Of a DNA stretch of 64,000 nucleotides, positions 1-10,510 are shown piece after piece; within the stretch, counting starts at the first letter, position 1; the number at the start of each line of letters is the position of its first letter. The translations under genes and the position numbers were made by a program. The notes below the pieces were generated by a model. It searched no databases and had not been told where the DNA came from. It worked only from the letters and a program-made list of their open reading frames with translations. Origin of the DNA: Allium sativum (Eukaryota; Streptophyta; Magnoliopsida; Asparagales; Amaryllidaceae); contig CM060921.1 in NCBI GenBank assembly GCA_030737875.1, positions 399,196,192 through 399,260,191 of the forward strand, in the 5' to 3' direction.

Positions 1-587
1 CACCTAGGATCCCTAAAAATGGCCTCTAACATCTAAATCACCTCCAAATCATCTTTTGGTCAAGGATCAAGCTTAGCAACCCCTAATCAAGGAAGATCTT
101 CACCAAATCAACAAAGGAGCTGCTGTTTGGCATTGAGATTCACATCAAATCAGAGAATTAATTCAGATCTTAGTTTATTTTGTGGCTAAGGTGAGTGATT
201 TACGTAGTTTTACACTAATTATGGCTAATTAGGGGTGATTAGTGCTGATTAGCGAATTTAAGCATGATAAAATTGGGGGAAAATGTTCATAAATTCCTAA
301 ATGATGTTTTAGACCTCTGATATGAATTTGGGTTAATTTGGTTAAGTTTTGCTAATCCTATCATTAGTTTCACCTAAACATGCTTAAGGGGAAATATGGG
401 ATTTTGGGTATGTTTGATCCATTTTAACCTATGATATTGATGTGAAGGATGTTTGTGGTTGATTATGCATGTTGCTATGACTGTATGAAATGCTTTGTGA
501 TTGATTTCAATAGTTAGAATGGTCGAAAACGTCGTCGAATGGCGTAAACACTTGCTGGAATAGTTTCAGAAAACAGTGCAGAGTTCG

Positions 588-850
588 GATCGGATCGGAT
601 AAGGGGGCTCGGATCGGATATGTGGAACTGAGCAAAGGATCTGATCGGATCGGAACCCAACACTTAGAAAAGTGGCAAAAAGGAAGGCCATGTTAGCTGA
701 ACTGGGATCGGATCGGATGGGGGAAGACGGATCGGATAGAAGAAGACAGATCGGATCGGAAATACAAAGGCGAATCAGAGCAGGAGCAAGAAAGCGGATC
801 GGATAGGAGCATATGAAGGGGGGGCAGGAAGACGGATCGAAAGCACGAAC
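588..850. repeat. GGATC-rich degenerate short tandem repeat
   Basis: About 260 bp built from repeated GGATCGGAT-type units, interrupted by spacers of 10-30 bp. It is dense in GATC. It lies inside the left-edge Gypsy LTR. Reading frames opposite it give repeated Ser-Asp-Pro-Ile-Arg runs that only reflect the repeat and are not protein evidence. Confidence 0.8.
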
Positions 851-858
851 CAAGAAGG

Positions 859-1040
859 ACCCGACCCGACCCGAAAGGAAGCACCGACCCGACCCGAAGA
901 AAAAGAAGCAGCTGACTCAAACCCTGAGGAATGCCGACCCGAACCGCATTAGAAGATGAGTGCCGACCCGAACCGCACCAGAAGGGGGAACCCGACCCGA
1001 ACCGATGGCTTGATGAGGAATCCGACCCGACCCAGTATTG
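859..1040. repeat. CCCGA-rich degenerate short tandem repeat
   Basis: Directly after the GGATC block, a run of CCCGACCCGA and CCCGAACCG units alternating with purine-rich spacers. It looks like a second simple-repeat expansion in the same LTR. No coding potential is visible. Confidence 0.75.
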
Positions 1041-1210
1041 ACCAATAACCCGAGATGCAAAGGTAGTCCAATAGGGGAAGTTAGAGCTCAGGATCCCGGA
1101 ACCAGTTGGGAACCAACGAGTTCACTTCATGGTTGGACTTTGCTGCGGGACGTGTGCTAAGGAGTTGTCGACGTTCATAACTTCGATTCACCACTAAAAA
1201 GGAATGATGG

Positions 1211-1519
1211 GCTACTTATCAGTGCAGTAGGGTCATTACGACCTGAGGGGCAAGGTGATGGTAGCAAGACTACGTTATCAGTGCAGTAGGGTCATTATGA
1301 CCTGAGGGGCAAGGTGATGCGTAGTAAGACTATGAGCCAGCGCAGATGGGGTGAATAACTCCATGGGACAAGTGGACATAGTAAGGATTGGTAAGGCTAT
1401 GAGCTAGCGCAGATGGGGTGAATAACTCCATGGGGCAAGTGGACATAGCAAGGAATTAGTGGCTACGTTATCAGTGCAGTGAAGCCATTTATGACTTCAT
1501 GGGGCAAAGTGATCGTGGC
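1211..1519 (+). repeat. Five tandem stem-loop units with covarying stems
   Basis: Units lie at 1211-1265, 1269-1325, 1329-1382, 1396-1449 and 1462-1519. Each is bounded by a short inverted repeat, in order: GCTAC/GTAGC, ACTACG/CGTAGT, ACTATG/CATAGT, GCTATG/CATAGC, GCTACG/CGTGGC. The last contains a G-U pair on the plus strand. Within each unit is a second stem (ATCA/TGAT, or CCA/TGG and CTA/TGG) and an apical stem (GGTCAT/ATGACC in unit 2; GGGGT/ACTCC in units 3 and 4; GAAG/CTTC in unit 5). The changes between units keep pairing. The function is unknown; the array lies inside the predicted leader intron. Confidence 0.8.
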
Positions 1520-2369
1520 AAGGAATGTTGGGTGATTGAAGTGGTGAATATCGTACGCTTTACGCATAGAGTGAGAGATGTGAGGATGGATGCTATGTTT
1601 GATTATTTGCCATCCCTATGACATGCACACCTCCCTCACCTCCGTATCTTTATGCTGTTTGATATGGTACCTTAGAGTGTTGTACAGTATGTAGTGCTAA
1701 CTCTTTGGTTGCAGGTCCAGGTTCAGGTATGTTTTAGTCTACCTGTTATTGTTCACTTTAGATGCTTATCGCCCATACCAGGCTTTATGTCTGACCCAGA
1801 GTTTTATGTCTCCTCTTATTACTCTGGGTGCTCACACGAGCAGACTAGAGACAGGTTAGCTGGTGATGTGCGAGTAGCTGATCCGGAGGCGGGCAGGAGG
1901 CTTCCACGTATTATATATATATACACATTTTCCCTGTGTCGTTGGTGGTCGCTACTTGGGCATTAGTAGTGTACCCCCTTTATCTTGTTTTGCTTTGAGA
2001 CAGTTTGAATGTTGTAATAAGCTGTATTCTGAATTTCCGCTGCTACGATGTTTAGTTCTGATTTTCAGCTTATGCATTGTCTCTCCTGTTTTATGTCAAG
2101 TATGTTACTATTATATTTTGTTCTATGCGCTGTGAGACATTCTACAGGTTCTTTGTATGTTCATTTCCTTCTTCCCTTTTCTTCTGACGACCCGTTCCGT
2201 GCCAATTAGACATGTGTACAGCGCACCTTTGGAGTAAATGTCGGTTGGTGCGGGGCGGGCCGTCACAAAATATCTGTAATTGTTTTGAAGTTTATTTTCT
2301 GATTTATGAATTCATAACAGTGTTGATGTATTCTTGTCATATCTTGAACACTGTTAATTTGAATCCTAA

Positions 2370-3070
2370 ATGTTTGAAGATCTGAATAATTAATGGAATT
2401 TCACACATCTCTGCTGTTTTGAGTTTCTTCTAATTCATTTTAGAAAAAACTTGAAATAATATACTCATTACAGCACACTGCAACTTCTCAGTTGTGATAA
2501 TTTCATTGATTTTCAGATTGGCTTGGAAATTTTAAATTGTCTAGAATCTCAGTGATACATGTTGATAATCATTGTTATTCATAATCATTATGGTTGAAAT
2601 TTGTTTGTTTGAAATCATCTGAAATTCTTGATATTTAGAATATCACACATCATTTAAATTTAAAATTATCAATATTGTGTGAGTAATTCATTATATCTTG
2701 ACATTGATTCAAGTGATTTCAAATAAATTATTTTTAAAATATTTTTATCATGAATACCTCTCAAACTTTATGTATATGATCTGAAATTACTCTTGTACTT
2801 GTCAGAAATTCTTGTGAAAAATTCTTTGAAAATCCCATCTTGAAACTCACTGTTATTTCATGATTATTTGATTTGAATGTATGTTTGTTTAAAATCATTT
2901 GAAATTATTGATTAATTGAATCACACACATATCTTGGATCTGAAATTTATAATCTGGTGTGATTGATTCATTGAATCCTGAATTTTCAATTTTCTTCAAA
3001 TGATTTAAAATAAAGTATAATTTTAAATCTTGGATCATGAATCATCTTTTATGACCTTCTGAAATATGTT
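2370..3070. repeat. Diverged tandem repeats, period about 285 bp
   Basis: Segments starting near 2370, 2600 and 2885 share a pattern: a GAAATCATCTGAAATT-like run, then AATxxCACACAT, then GTGTGAnTnATTCATT, then CATGAATxxTC. The copies are strongly diverged. This is probably an old duplication in the non-coding part of the Copia element. Confidence 0.55.
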
Positions 3071-4025
3071 TGAAACATCTCTTTGATAAGTCTTCTTTGA
3101 AAATGAGTATTGTGCTGCTCAGATATTGTTCTTGAAAATGTTTTTGGTGACTGCTTGTTTTGGTATCAAATATATACCATGCTCTAATAGATGGAAGTAA
3201 TTTGCTTGATTGGTTAATCTTGTCTGACTGGGCCTTATGACTAAAATTCTGTTGTCTGAATTATTATTATTTTGTCTCCGGTGTCATGTTAAAATCCTCA
3301 TTAATAGAGACACCAAGTGGTATCAGAAGTGGCTTATATTTGTCTCACTCATTTGTACTTAGATTCTAATCTTCACCTTGTATAGATCTACACACTCTTT
3401 TTTCCTTGTACAAATTTATCCCTCTTGGCATGTATAGATCTTCATATTCCTCTTGTAATTGATTTTCAATTTTAAAATTATTTATTGATTATTCATTCAG
3501 AAATTGAAATCAATATCCAAATCGAACTGTATTTATAATTCATCTAAATTATTATCAGATTTTGAAATTGTGATGAATCATGACTGTAGTATATTTCACA
3601 GCAAGAGGAGATTTTATTTATATTTTCATGATGGTTGAACATTTATTATAATATCTTTGAATTGGAAATTATTTCACGACCATCTCCTTTATCTACCATC
3701 ATTCTGCCATCCATGATAATTTTATATAAATGTGGAGAGTTAATTATTTTTAAAAAAAAAAATCATCTTGAATAAACTGTGAAAATATTTGTGATGGAAT
3801 TGTGTTTATGTTATTATTCAGAATTAGTGACAATTGGAATTTTTCAATGATCTCAGTACAGTTGATCATATTTCATAATATAATTAATTTAGAAATTTAT
3901 TTCACAGTTCATTTCTGTACCTACCACATTTCTATCATTCATATTGGTTGTATATACCGAGGAGTTTTTCTATTTAAAGTTGAAAATGATAAAATATATA
4001 ATTAATACATAAGTGTGTCTCTAAT

Positions 4026-4131
4026 CTCATTTAAAAATCCAAGCTCTGGTTATGTATGGTTATGAGACAACTTATAATTTAAGCAGCGATTGACCTCATT
4101 TAAAAATCCAAGCTCTGGTTATGCGTGGTTA
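4026..4131. repeat. 37 bp direct repeat, two copies
   Basis: Copies at 4026-4062 and 4095-4131 start with CTCATTTAAAAATCCAAGC and differ only at two bases (TATGTATGG against TATGCGTGG). The spacing is 69 bp. They lie upstream of the polypurine tracts of the Sirevirus-like element. No function is evident. Confidence 0.85.
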
Positions 4132-4628
4132 GTGTGCTCTTAAATAAAATAAAAAGAAAAAAGAAATAATGTGTTATAAATTAAAATTAATATGAAATTC
4201 TCCTTGGTGTTTAAAAACCAACATATTAATCCATCTTTCTAATCTGTGAAATGTGTTGAAATCTTATGGCGCATTATGATTTGTTGATTGATAGATATTG
4301 GGATTTAAGATTATTCAATTTTGTCACTTAAATTGAATTATTAATTATAGTCCAAATCCATCACTGTTTTTGTGCTTTATTTTTATAAAAAATCTTTTGA
4401 AAATAATTGGAAATGATTTGTTTTTAAAACTCTCTCCATTATGTATGAAATTCGTCGTAAATCGGTCATTCTCTAAAATGTGAAATATGCCACCTGTTCT
4501 CAGAATATTATGATTTTTGTTTGACTGATTGAGATTTATGATGATCGTTCTTCCTCTTATGCTGAGATTATATTTTTTTTAGTCATTTTTCATTTGTATT
4601 TTAAATTCTGTATCCTTTTGATGATAAC

Positions 4629-4837
4629 AAAAGGGGGAGAATAAGTTGAGATTTTGATTTATGCGTGAATATTTTATAAATATTTTAATTTTGAAAATTT
4701 ATTAATCTTCAATTCTTTCACTCATGCACACTCGTAGGGGGAGCATTCAAATAGGGGGAGTAATATATATTTCATTTTTTCAAACACATTTATGCTCAAA
4801 ATCTTATATTTGTTTGTCATCATCAAAAGGGGGAGAC
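4629..4837 (+). promoter_or_regulatory. Multiple polypurine tracts before 3' LTR
   Basis: Four purine runs occur in 210 bp: AAAAGGGGGAGA at 4629-4640, TAGGGGGAG at 4736-4743, ATAGGGGGAG at 4751-4760 and AAAAGGGGGAGAC at 4825-4837. The last directly abuts the LTR start TGTTG. A polypurine tract primes plus-strand DNA synthesis in LTR retrotransposons. Several such tracts upstream of the 3' LTR are a known mark of Copia elements of the Sirevirus group, which is the main reason for that assignment. Both outer tracts are preceded by a related GATGATAACAAA or GTCATCATCAAA context, so they may be duplications of one unit. Confidence 0.7.
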
Positions 4838-7800
4838 TGTTGTATATAACAGTGTTGTATACACAATTATATGATTTTTGTTTGATGATAACAACCAAAC
4901 ATATATTATTACATATGTGTTTGTAATTATACTGTTTCAAATACTACACAACATACATGAATATAATATTTTTGTTAAAATAAAATACATCTGTATAGAA
5001 ATTTAAATATTCATAGTATTTTATTTAAATAGAATATTTTATTTCAATTTCAAACAGTACAAAATTTTTATACTCCACTATTTGAACATGTATACATTTC
5101 AATTCACTTTTATTTTCATATACAATTCCTCACACTTGTCAGTCAGTTTACATACATTTTCATTTAGACATTCAAAGACTCAAACATAGACACTTTCACT
5201 GATACACACACTGTTATTTTCACTGTTTTATGTCTTTCATCTTTTGTCTTCACAACATTCTTCAGTCAGTCCAGTCTTCATACCTGTCATATACAGAAAC
5301 ACACACACAGTATGTGGAACAGAAATAATTTTCAAAATACATGTGAATATAATTTATATTTTTAAAATTTGATTTGCCTAGATTTTTAGTGTGTTTCTCA
5401 TCATTTTTCATGACTCGGTCTGATTTTCATATCCATCCAACTGTGTCTAGACAACTTGTGATATTCACAGTGATACACCATAAATATCACAAGGTAGACT
5501 ATATACATACATTTTACAGGGACAGGAAAACTTGTCTGGATGGCTGCATATACACACGTGTATATATATACACATGTTCACTACCTCGCCAATTTAGTGT
5601 GCAACTGAGGAGAAGCCACGTGGGCCTTCTTGACTTAGTGCATATGTCAACATAGTCAACACATATCAAAGTGGTTGAGCCATGTTCAAACATAAATGCA
5701 ACATAAATGAAGGAGCAACATATACATGAAGGTGAACAAGTGCACAGTACAGGGCTCGAGTGCATTGTTTAACAAAACAGTATGTATGAACCTAAGGTTA
5801 AGGCAGCATAGTGGTACAAGTGTTCATAGCACATACACATGCACAAGATCAAAGCAGTGTGGTACAACATGGTGTGAAGTAGCATATAGATGAACAAGTG
5901 CCAAATCAGTTCAAGTTCAGGAGCAACAAACAAATGGTTCAGCAATTAAGCAGTTCAATAGATCATGTTCAAGTGCAAATAGTGTTCATGTGTATACACA
6001 GCAAACTAGAATGTACATGCATGGAGTAATGAAGACATGAGTAGTACACAATTTGGCAACAGCATGCTAATATGCAAAAATAGTCGAACAAGCCAACATG
6101 AAACTACATGGTGCAATAGAGCAGCTAAGTGGACTTTCAAGCGTGTGTGCAACATGTTCAAGTCATCAAAATGAAGTGATCAAAGCAGCAAATGTAATGT
6201 AACCAGGTTCATGAATGCATGAGAGCAATTCAGTTTTCATTTACAAAGAAGCGAAACAACAACTGGTATATATGTGCAGCAACAAACAGCTACAAAATAG
6301 TGCAGCAGAACTCATGTGTGATGAATAAGCATTATGCATGGTGATTAAATATACAAGGCAAAACGATGTATTCATACGTAAAGGAGGACAACAGCTGTTT
6401 ACATAGCAAGGTCAGGCAGGTTATTGTTCAAATGCTCATGTGCACACATGGTTCAGCAAAATCACTCAAGCTCAACTTCACAAATACACTCTTATACATG
6501 TATAATGAAGCAACATTCACAAAGCAAGTGGACAATAGTGTTCACACACGAAATGAATGCAAGGTTCAACATATATGACATGGTAGAAGTCTACACATAG
6601 GCATTGATTCAAACAACAAAAGCAGCAGGGTGCATCTTGTCACCCAAGACAGGTTACATGGCAGGAAACACATTACAGTAGTCAACAAAACATGGTGCAT
6701 ACAAACAGCAAGTAAAAATGGAGCATTCAAGAATATGGTAAATGGATTTCCATTTAAAATAGATCAGTGAGCAAAAAATATGGCTTGTTACAATTCAAGT
6801 TATTCTATCTGCATTTGTGGAAAGAAGTTAATGGTGCAATCAATTTTCTTTGGCAAAGCACATTTGGACAGAGATTTTCTTTAAAGAAATTCAAGGCATT
6901 ATTTTATTTCCAGAAATTCTAAGCAAAAGGAATATGCCACAAATTATTTTTGGAAAAATCCTTGTTGAGGAAACAAGGCAGAAACTCACGGCAACATAAG
7001 GCAAGGACAGAATTATCAAGTTACAATGTATGGCAAGTTTTTTTCATTCGGCTAAAATCATTCAAGGAACATCTAAATCACGCAAGGGTTTTTAATGTCA
7101 AAAGGGAAAGCAAAACATTTCATGAATTCAATCAAGAAATGTATCAAAAGAGGATACAAAGCCAAATCAGATCGAATCAATCTCGTGAAATCAGAGTTGA
7201 ATAGGATTTGTTTACCCTATAATTACACTATTTTCATCATAGGAAAAATAGATATAGAAATCGAAACTACTCACCAATTAAAAAGGAGAATAATCGAACA
7301 ACAAACTTCAGAGTATACTCACAAGTTCATTTTTGAGTTTCGATCTTCAACCATTTCTCAAATCGAAGCACTGAAAGCATTCAACGATTCAAGAACATCA
7401 CTGAATAAATTCCATCAACATTGAAGACATCGCGATTTGAAGGAATCAAGAAGAAACCCTTATTTCCAGCTCTTTTTCTCTGCTGCCATTTTTAGTGAAA
7501 GAGATCGGGCAAAAGCAAATACAAGTGGCCGACCTACTTTACTCTTGGTTAAGCCAAGTTTATTACAAAGGGGAGAAAGTGTTTTAAGTCTAGTTTCAAA
7601 GGGATTTTTCTTTGTTGTTGTATTGCTTTATTTTTGTTTTGAAAATTGTCGATCAGTTTCTAGGTCTGTAAAATCTAGGGTTACATGTTACAGGTTTGTA
7701 ATACGGAAAAATCTGATCGAGGGTATATCGATCAGTCTAGAGTTTTGAGCGTAGGGTTAGTACAGGAGCAGGGAGTGCGAGTTCACAGTGTCTGTAAGCA

Positions 7801-8018
7801 GGATTTGTTCTATCACTTAGTAGAAACTTTAGGAATCCAGCAGTAAGCAGGGTTTTTCCGAAGCTGGGTATCTCTGTCTATTATTTCCTTTCTGCACTTT
7901 TATTTCTGTTGTATTCTGTGATCTGTTTATTATTTAATATCCCATTAGAATTTTAAATTTAGCGAAAAACTATGAAAAACCCTACTCACCCCCCTCTAGG
8001 GTTATTCTAGATCCAACA
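4838..8018 (+). mobile_element. Sirevirus-like Copia 3' LTR
   Basis: It starts TGTTG right after a polypurine tract and ends CAACA at 8018, giving 5 bp terminal inverted repeats. The last 40 bp, with ACTCACCCCCCTCTAGGG, resemble the conserved 3' end of Sirevirus LTRs. At 3181 bp it is long for a Copia LTR. The middle (5600-6700) is rich in CATGTTCAA and GCAGCAA-type words. Reading frames at 6950-7750 show no known domain and I treat them as chance. No matching 5' LTR lies in the window, so no target duplication can be tested. Confidence 0.65.
5615..5625. promoter_or_regulatory. Candidate G-box in LTR
   Basis: GCCACGTGGGC contains the CACGTG core bound by plant bZIP and bHLH factors. A second CACGTG core occurs within ACACACGTGTAT near 5553. 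Both are in the first third of the Sirevirus-like LTR, where U3 control elements are expected. A chance match is possible. Confidence 0.3.
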
Positions 8019-8034
8019 CAGGTTTGGACCAAAA

Positions 8035-8240
8035 AAGGAATATCTTCTAAAAAATGTACCATTATGCTTCTTCGCCTACTTTATCTAAAGCGATGAACTC
8101 CTATTCCATAGTGGATCTAGCTATGCATGTCTATTTAGTAGATTTCCGTGACACTGCTGCTCTTGGTAGGGTAAATACATAACCACTAGTTGATTTTGAT
8201 TCCTCTGAATCGGCAATCCAGTTTGCATCACTATATCCTT
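8035..8240 (-). pseudogene. Copia RNase H fragment
   Basis: Read on the minus strand this continues the Copia polyprotein after RT. Broken frames give ADSEES-like, LPRAAVSWKS-like and SRSTMESEFIALDK-like stretches typical of the RNase H end of Copia pol. Several stops and frameshifts interrupt it. It would degrade the RNA strand of the RNA-DNA hybrid in an active element. Confidence 0.6.
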
Positions 8241-8712
8241 CTAAGACTGCAGGATATTTCCATAATGTAAGGAATACTTTATGGTATTTTTTAAGTATCC
8301 AAGCACTCTCATTAGTGCTTTCCAGTGTTCTTCTCCTGGATCACTTGTATATCTGCTTAATCGACTTACTGCATAAGCTATATCTAGTCTTGTGCAATTC
8401 ATAAGATACATTAGACATCCTATTACACGAGAATATTCCAGTTGCATTACACTCTCCTTAATGTTCTTATGCAATACTCCTTATGGATTAAAAGGTGTTT
8501 GTACTCCTTTAATTCCAAATTCTTGAAATCCTTCAATCACTTTATCTACATAATGTGACTGAGATAATTCAATTTCACTAGATGTTCTTATTATCTTAAT
8601 TCCCAAAATAACGTCTGCAACACCTAAATCTTTCATATCGAAATTGTTGATTTGCATCTTCTTTATGGTCTCTATAACTTTCGTTTATACGAAAACCTTT
8701 TTTCATCATGAC
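8241..8712 (-). pseudogene. Copia reverse transcriptase C-terminal fragment
   Basis: The frame from 8474 to 8241 contains [19 protein letters not shown] and [13 protein letters not shown], followed by [14 protein letters not shown], the well-known thumb/connection segment of Copia RT. Upstream, in other frames, FDMKDLGVADVILGIKI and SQSHYVDKVIEGF can be read. The expected YVDD catalytic segment is missing between this part and the next fragment, so the gene is dead. Confidence 0.82.
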
Positions 8713-8713
8713 A

Positions 8714-9097
8714 CTAATCAAATTTTGCATGCCATTGTTTTGGAGCTTCTTTTAGTTTGTATAATGATTTTACTAATTTACAGACTTTGTTTTCATTTCC
8801 TTTGGAAATGAAACCTTCTGGTTGCTCCATGTAGATCTCCTCTTTTCTTTCATTCCTTTTGTGCGGAAACATATCTTCAAAGAATGAGGCATCTCTTGAT
8901 TCAATGATTGTATTTACATTGATATCGGCAATATCAGACTTGAATACCAAAAATCTATATGCGCTACTATTTTGGGCTGGCCCTAGATAGTAACAATCTA
9001 CAGTCTTTGATCCGAGTTTAACTTTCTTGGGAGGTGGAACTGAAACCTTTACCAAGAACCCCCAAACTTTGAGGTAATTAAAACTTGGTTTATGCAT
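8714..9097 (-). pseudogene. Copia integrase C-terminus fused by deletion to RT piece
   Basis: One open frame of 127 residues starts with the integrase C-terminal motif KPSFNYLKVWG and the VDCYYLGP/YRFLV block. It then jumps at about residue 90 from an acidic-basic linker directly to EQPEGFISKGNENKVCKLVK and SLYKLKEAPKQWH of RT. The linker and the first third of RT that normally lie between are absent, so an internal in-frame deletion has joined two domains. The open frame survived by chance or is young; I see no reason to call it functional. Confidence 0.82.
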
Positions 9098-9400
9098 TTT
9101 CCATAACTCATATGGAATTGTTCATGTTTTAATATGAGGAACCTTGTCTAAAATATGATTAGACATATTTAAGTCCTCCCCCCACTAGTTCGTCGGTAAG
9201 CCAGAGGTAATAACATCACATTAATCATATCTTTTAATGTTCTATTCTTTCTCTTGGCAACACCATTTTGTTTTGATGAAATGGGGCTGTTGTTTGATGA
9301 ATTATTCCATTTTATGCACAGAATTGTTCAAATAGTGATTCATATTCTCCATCTCGATCAGATATCAATATCTAGATCTTTTATTTAATTGATTTTCTAC
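9098..9400 (-). pseudogene. Copia integrase core fragment
   Basis: Minus-strand broken frames give SDRDGEYES, FEQFCA, NGIIHQTTAP and QNKMVLP-like segments, matching the catalytic core of Copia integrase around its second Asp. Frameshifts near 9120 and 9300 break it. It continues the pol fragments at 8035-9097, so all four belong to one decayed minus-strand element. Confidence 0.65.
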
Positions 9401-9429
9401 CTCAGCCTCTGTTGACAATTCAAACATTG

Positions 9430-10510
9430 CCACCTCTATTTTAGTAAGAAAACAAAATAAAATTCTTAAGATGTTAGAGATCTAGTATAGCAAAACAGAG
9501 AATTATAAACTAATCACACAAGTTATAACTTGAATTTCTACTACTCTGGAATTCAATATTAGCTAATGGTAGCAATCAATATGTTGTAATTAATTTACAA
9601 CAACTACGTTATACTATTTTAAGAAATAGCACAACGTAAAGAATGGAAAGATTATGAAATAATGTATATAAATATACAAAATAAAAATCTAACCGAATGA
9701 TGTCTGAGGCTTGTCGTAACAATTTCCTTAAGAATTTTATTTCAAAATTCTCCCAAGATACAACAGACATATTCTGCACGAGATTATAATGAGTATGTCA
9801 CTCTATGATTATATATAAGAGTATTAGAGAAGAGAGAAGGAAGATCGGATTGGAATAAGTTGGTTAGAAAAGTGATCAGTTTTCCTTCTTATTTATAGTT
9901 TATCCACATCCCTTCAAACGGTCACACACATACATCTTCGTACAGTCGCATCTCTTTCAAACAGTCATGCTCGTACTTCTTCGTACAGACGCGTCTCTTT
10001 CGGTGAAAGGAAGTGTCTTTTTGCGAAGTGTCTTTTCATTGAAATGTGACCGTTTGGTGTAAGGAAATGCCTTTTCGCGAAGTGTCTTTTCTCAAAGTGT
10101 CTTTTCGCGAAGTGTCTTTTCGCGAAATGTCTTTTCACTGATATATGACCGTTGGTGAAAGGAAGTGTCTTTTCATGAAGTGTCTTTTTGTGAAGTGTCT
10201 TTTCACGAAGTGTCTTTTTGCAAAATGTCTTTTCACAAAAAACCATGTTGTTAATAGTCACGTTCTTTTCACTACATTCGCACCTGTTCGCTTAAATTAT
10301 GTGGGGCAATGGACAAAGTATATTTCATTCAATACTTATGAACTCCAACATAATCTTGATCTAGAGGTTCTTTTAAAATTTTGAGAATGGACTACATATT
10401 CATGTACACACAATGTTATTTCATTTTCGAAGTCGTTGCTTTCAGGATTGAAGATTAACTACGGTCGAAGCGTAGTTGGATCAAGTGTTTAGAACACTTC
10501 ATCATATAAT
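9430..10510 (-). mobile_element. Remnant 5' LTR region of the minus-strand Copia element
   Basis: It lies upstream (higher coordinates) of the Copia pol fragments, where gag and 5' LTR are expected. It holds a minus-strand TATA-like CTATAAATAAG at 9888-9898 and an array of AAGACACTT words at 10008-10236, a pattern seen in U3 of some Copia LTRs. No gag is visible, so most of the internal region was lost. I could not define exact LTR ends. Confidence 0.5.
10008..10236. repeat. Degenerate 11-15 bp repeats, AAGTGTCTTTT
   Basis: About a dozen copies of AAGTGTCTTTT occur, joined by short TCGCG, TCACG or TTGTG linkers. Some linkers make small palindromes such as TTTTCGCGAA. On the minus strand the motif reads AAAAGACACTT. 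It sits upstream of the TATA-like box, in the position of U3 enhancer repeats. Frames across it give Lys-Arg-His-Phe-Ala repeats that are artefacts. Confidence 0.8.

Larger units (their letters stand above)
191..1714 (+). other. Predicted leader intron in Gypsy LTR
   Basis: Position 188-196 reads AAG|GTGAGT, a near-consensus plant 5' splice site. Position 1697-1714 reads CTAAC, then CTCTTTGGTT, then GCAG, which fits a branch point, pyrimidine-rich tract and 3' splice site. The same CTAAC-TCTTTGG-acceptor arrangement recurs at 55016-55033 in a second Gypsy LTR, where a donor also sits about 1.5 kb upstream. The predicted intron is 1524 nt and contains the hairpin array at 1211-1519. Splicing is inferred from sequence only. 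Confidence 0.5.
1..2267 (+). mobile_element. Gypsy-type LTR, left part outside window
   Basis: Long terminal repeat of a Ty3/Gypsy element read on the plus strand. The right end is a GC-rich stretch closing in GTCACA at 2267. No Met-tRNA primer site follows, so this is a solo LTR or a truncated copy. The block around 1690-1890 (acceptor-like site, then a conserved U5 part) resembles 55010-55210 in the LTR at 52983-55593, so the two families are related. The LTR carries two simple repeats, a predicted leader intron and five tandem stem-loop units, annotated separately. Small reading frames inside it follow the repeats and have no recognisable product. The 5' boundary lies beyond base 1. Confidence 0.72.
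2268..4837 (+). mobile_element. Non-coding internal remnant of Sirevirus-like Copia element
   Basis: AT-rich sequence without long reading frames. It ends at an array of polypurine tracts and then a TGTTG...CAACA LTR at 4838-8018, so it should be the 3' part of that element's internal region. No gag, integrase or RT motif is visible. It holds diverged long tandem repeats and one 37 bp direct repeat. At 3318-3330 AGTGGTATCAGAAG resembles a Met-tRNA primer site, but the sequence before it does not match the end of the 8018 LTR, so I do not call a 5' LTR boundary there. The left limit is set only by the end of the neighbouring Gypsy LTR. Confidence 0.5.

Noticed and set aside
566..920. Two overlapping open frames rich in Ser-Asp-Pro-Ile-Arg
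   Set aside because: They only translate the GGATC repeat; every frame of such a repeat can stay open.
3318..3330. Primer binding site of a complete Copia element
   Set aside because: AGTGGTATCAGAAG is close to the Met-tRNA site, but the sequence before it does not match the end of the LTR at 8018 and no LTR start is found.
6950..7748. Three lysine- and serine-rich frames in the Sirevirus-like LTR
   Set aside because: They overlap each other in different frames, have no known domain and lie in the transcribed part of an LTR.
9965..10261. 98-residue frame with KRHFA repeats
   Set aside because: Product of the AAGTGTCTTTT repeat in a Copia LTR; no domain.
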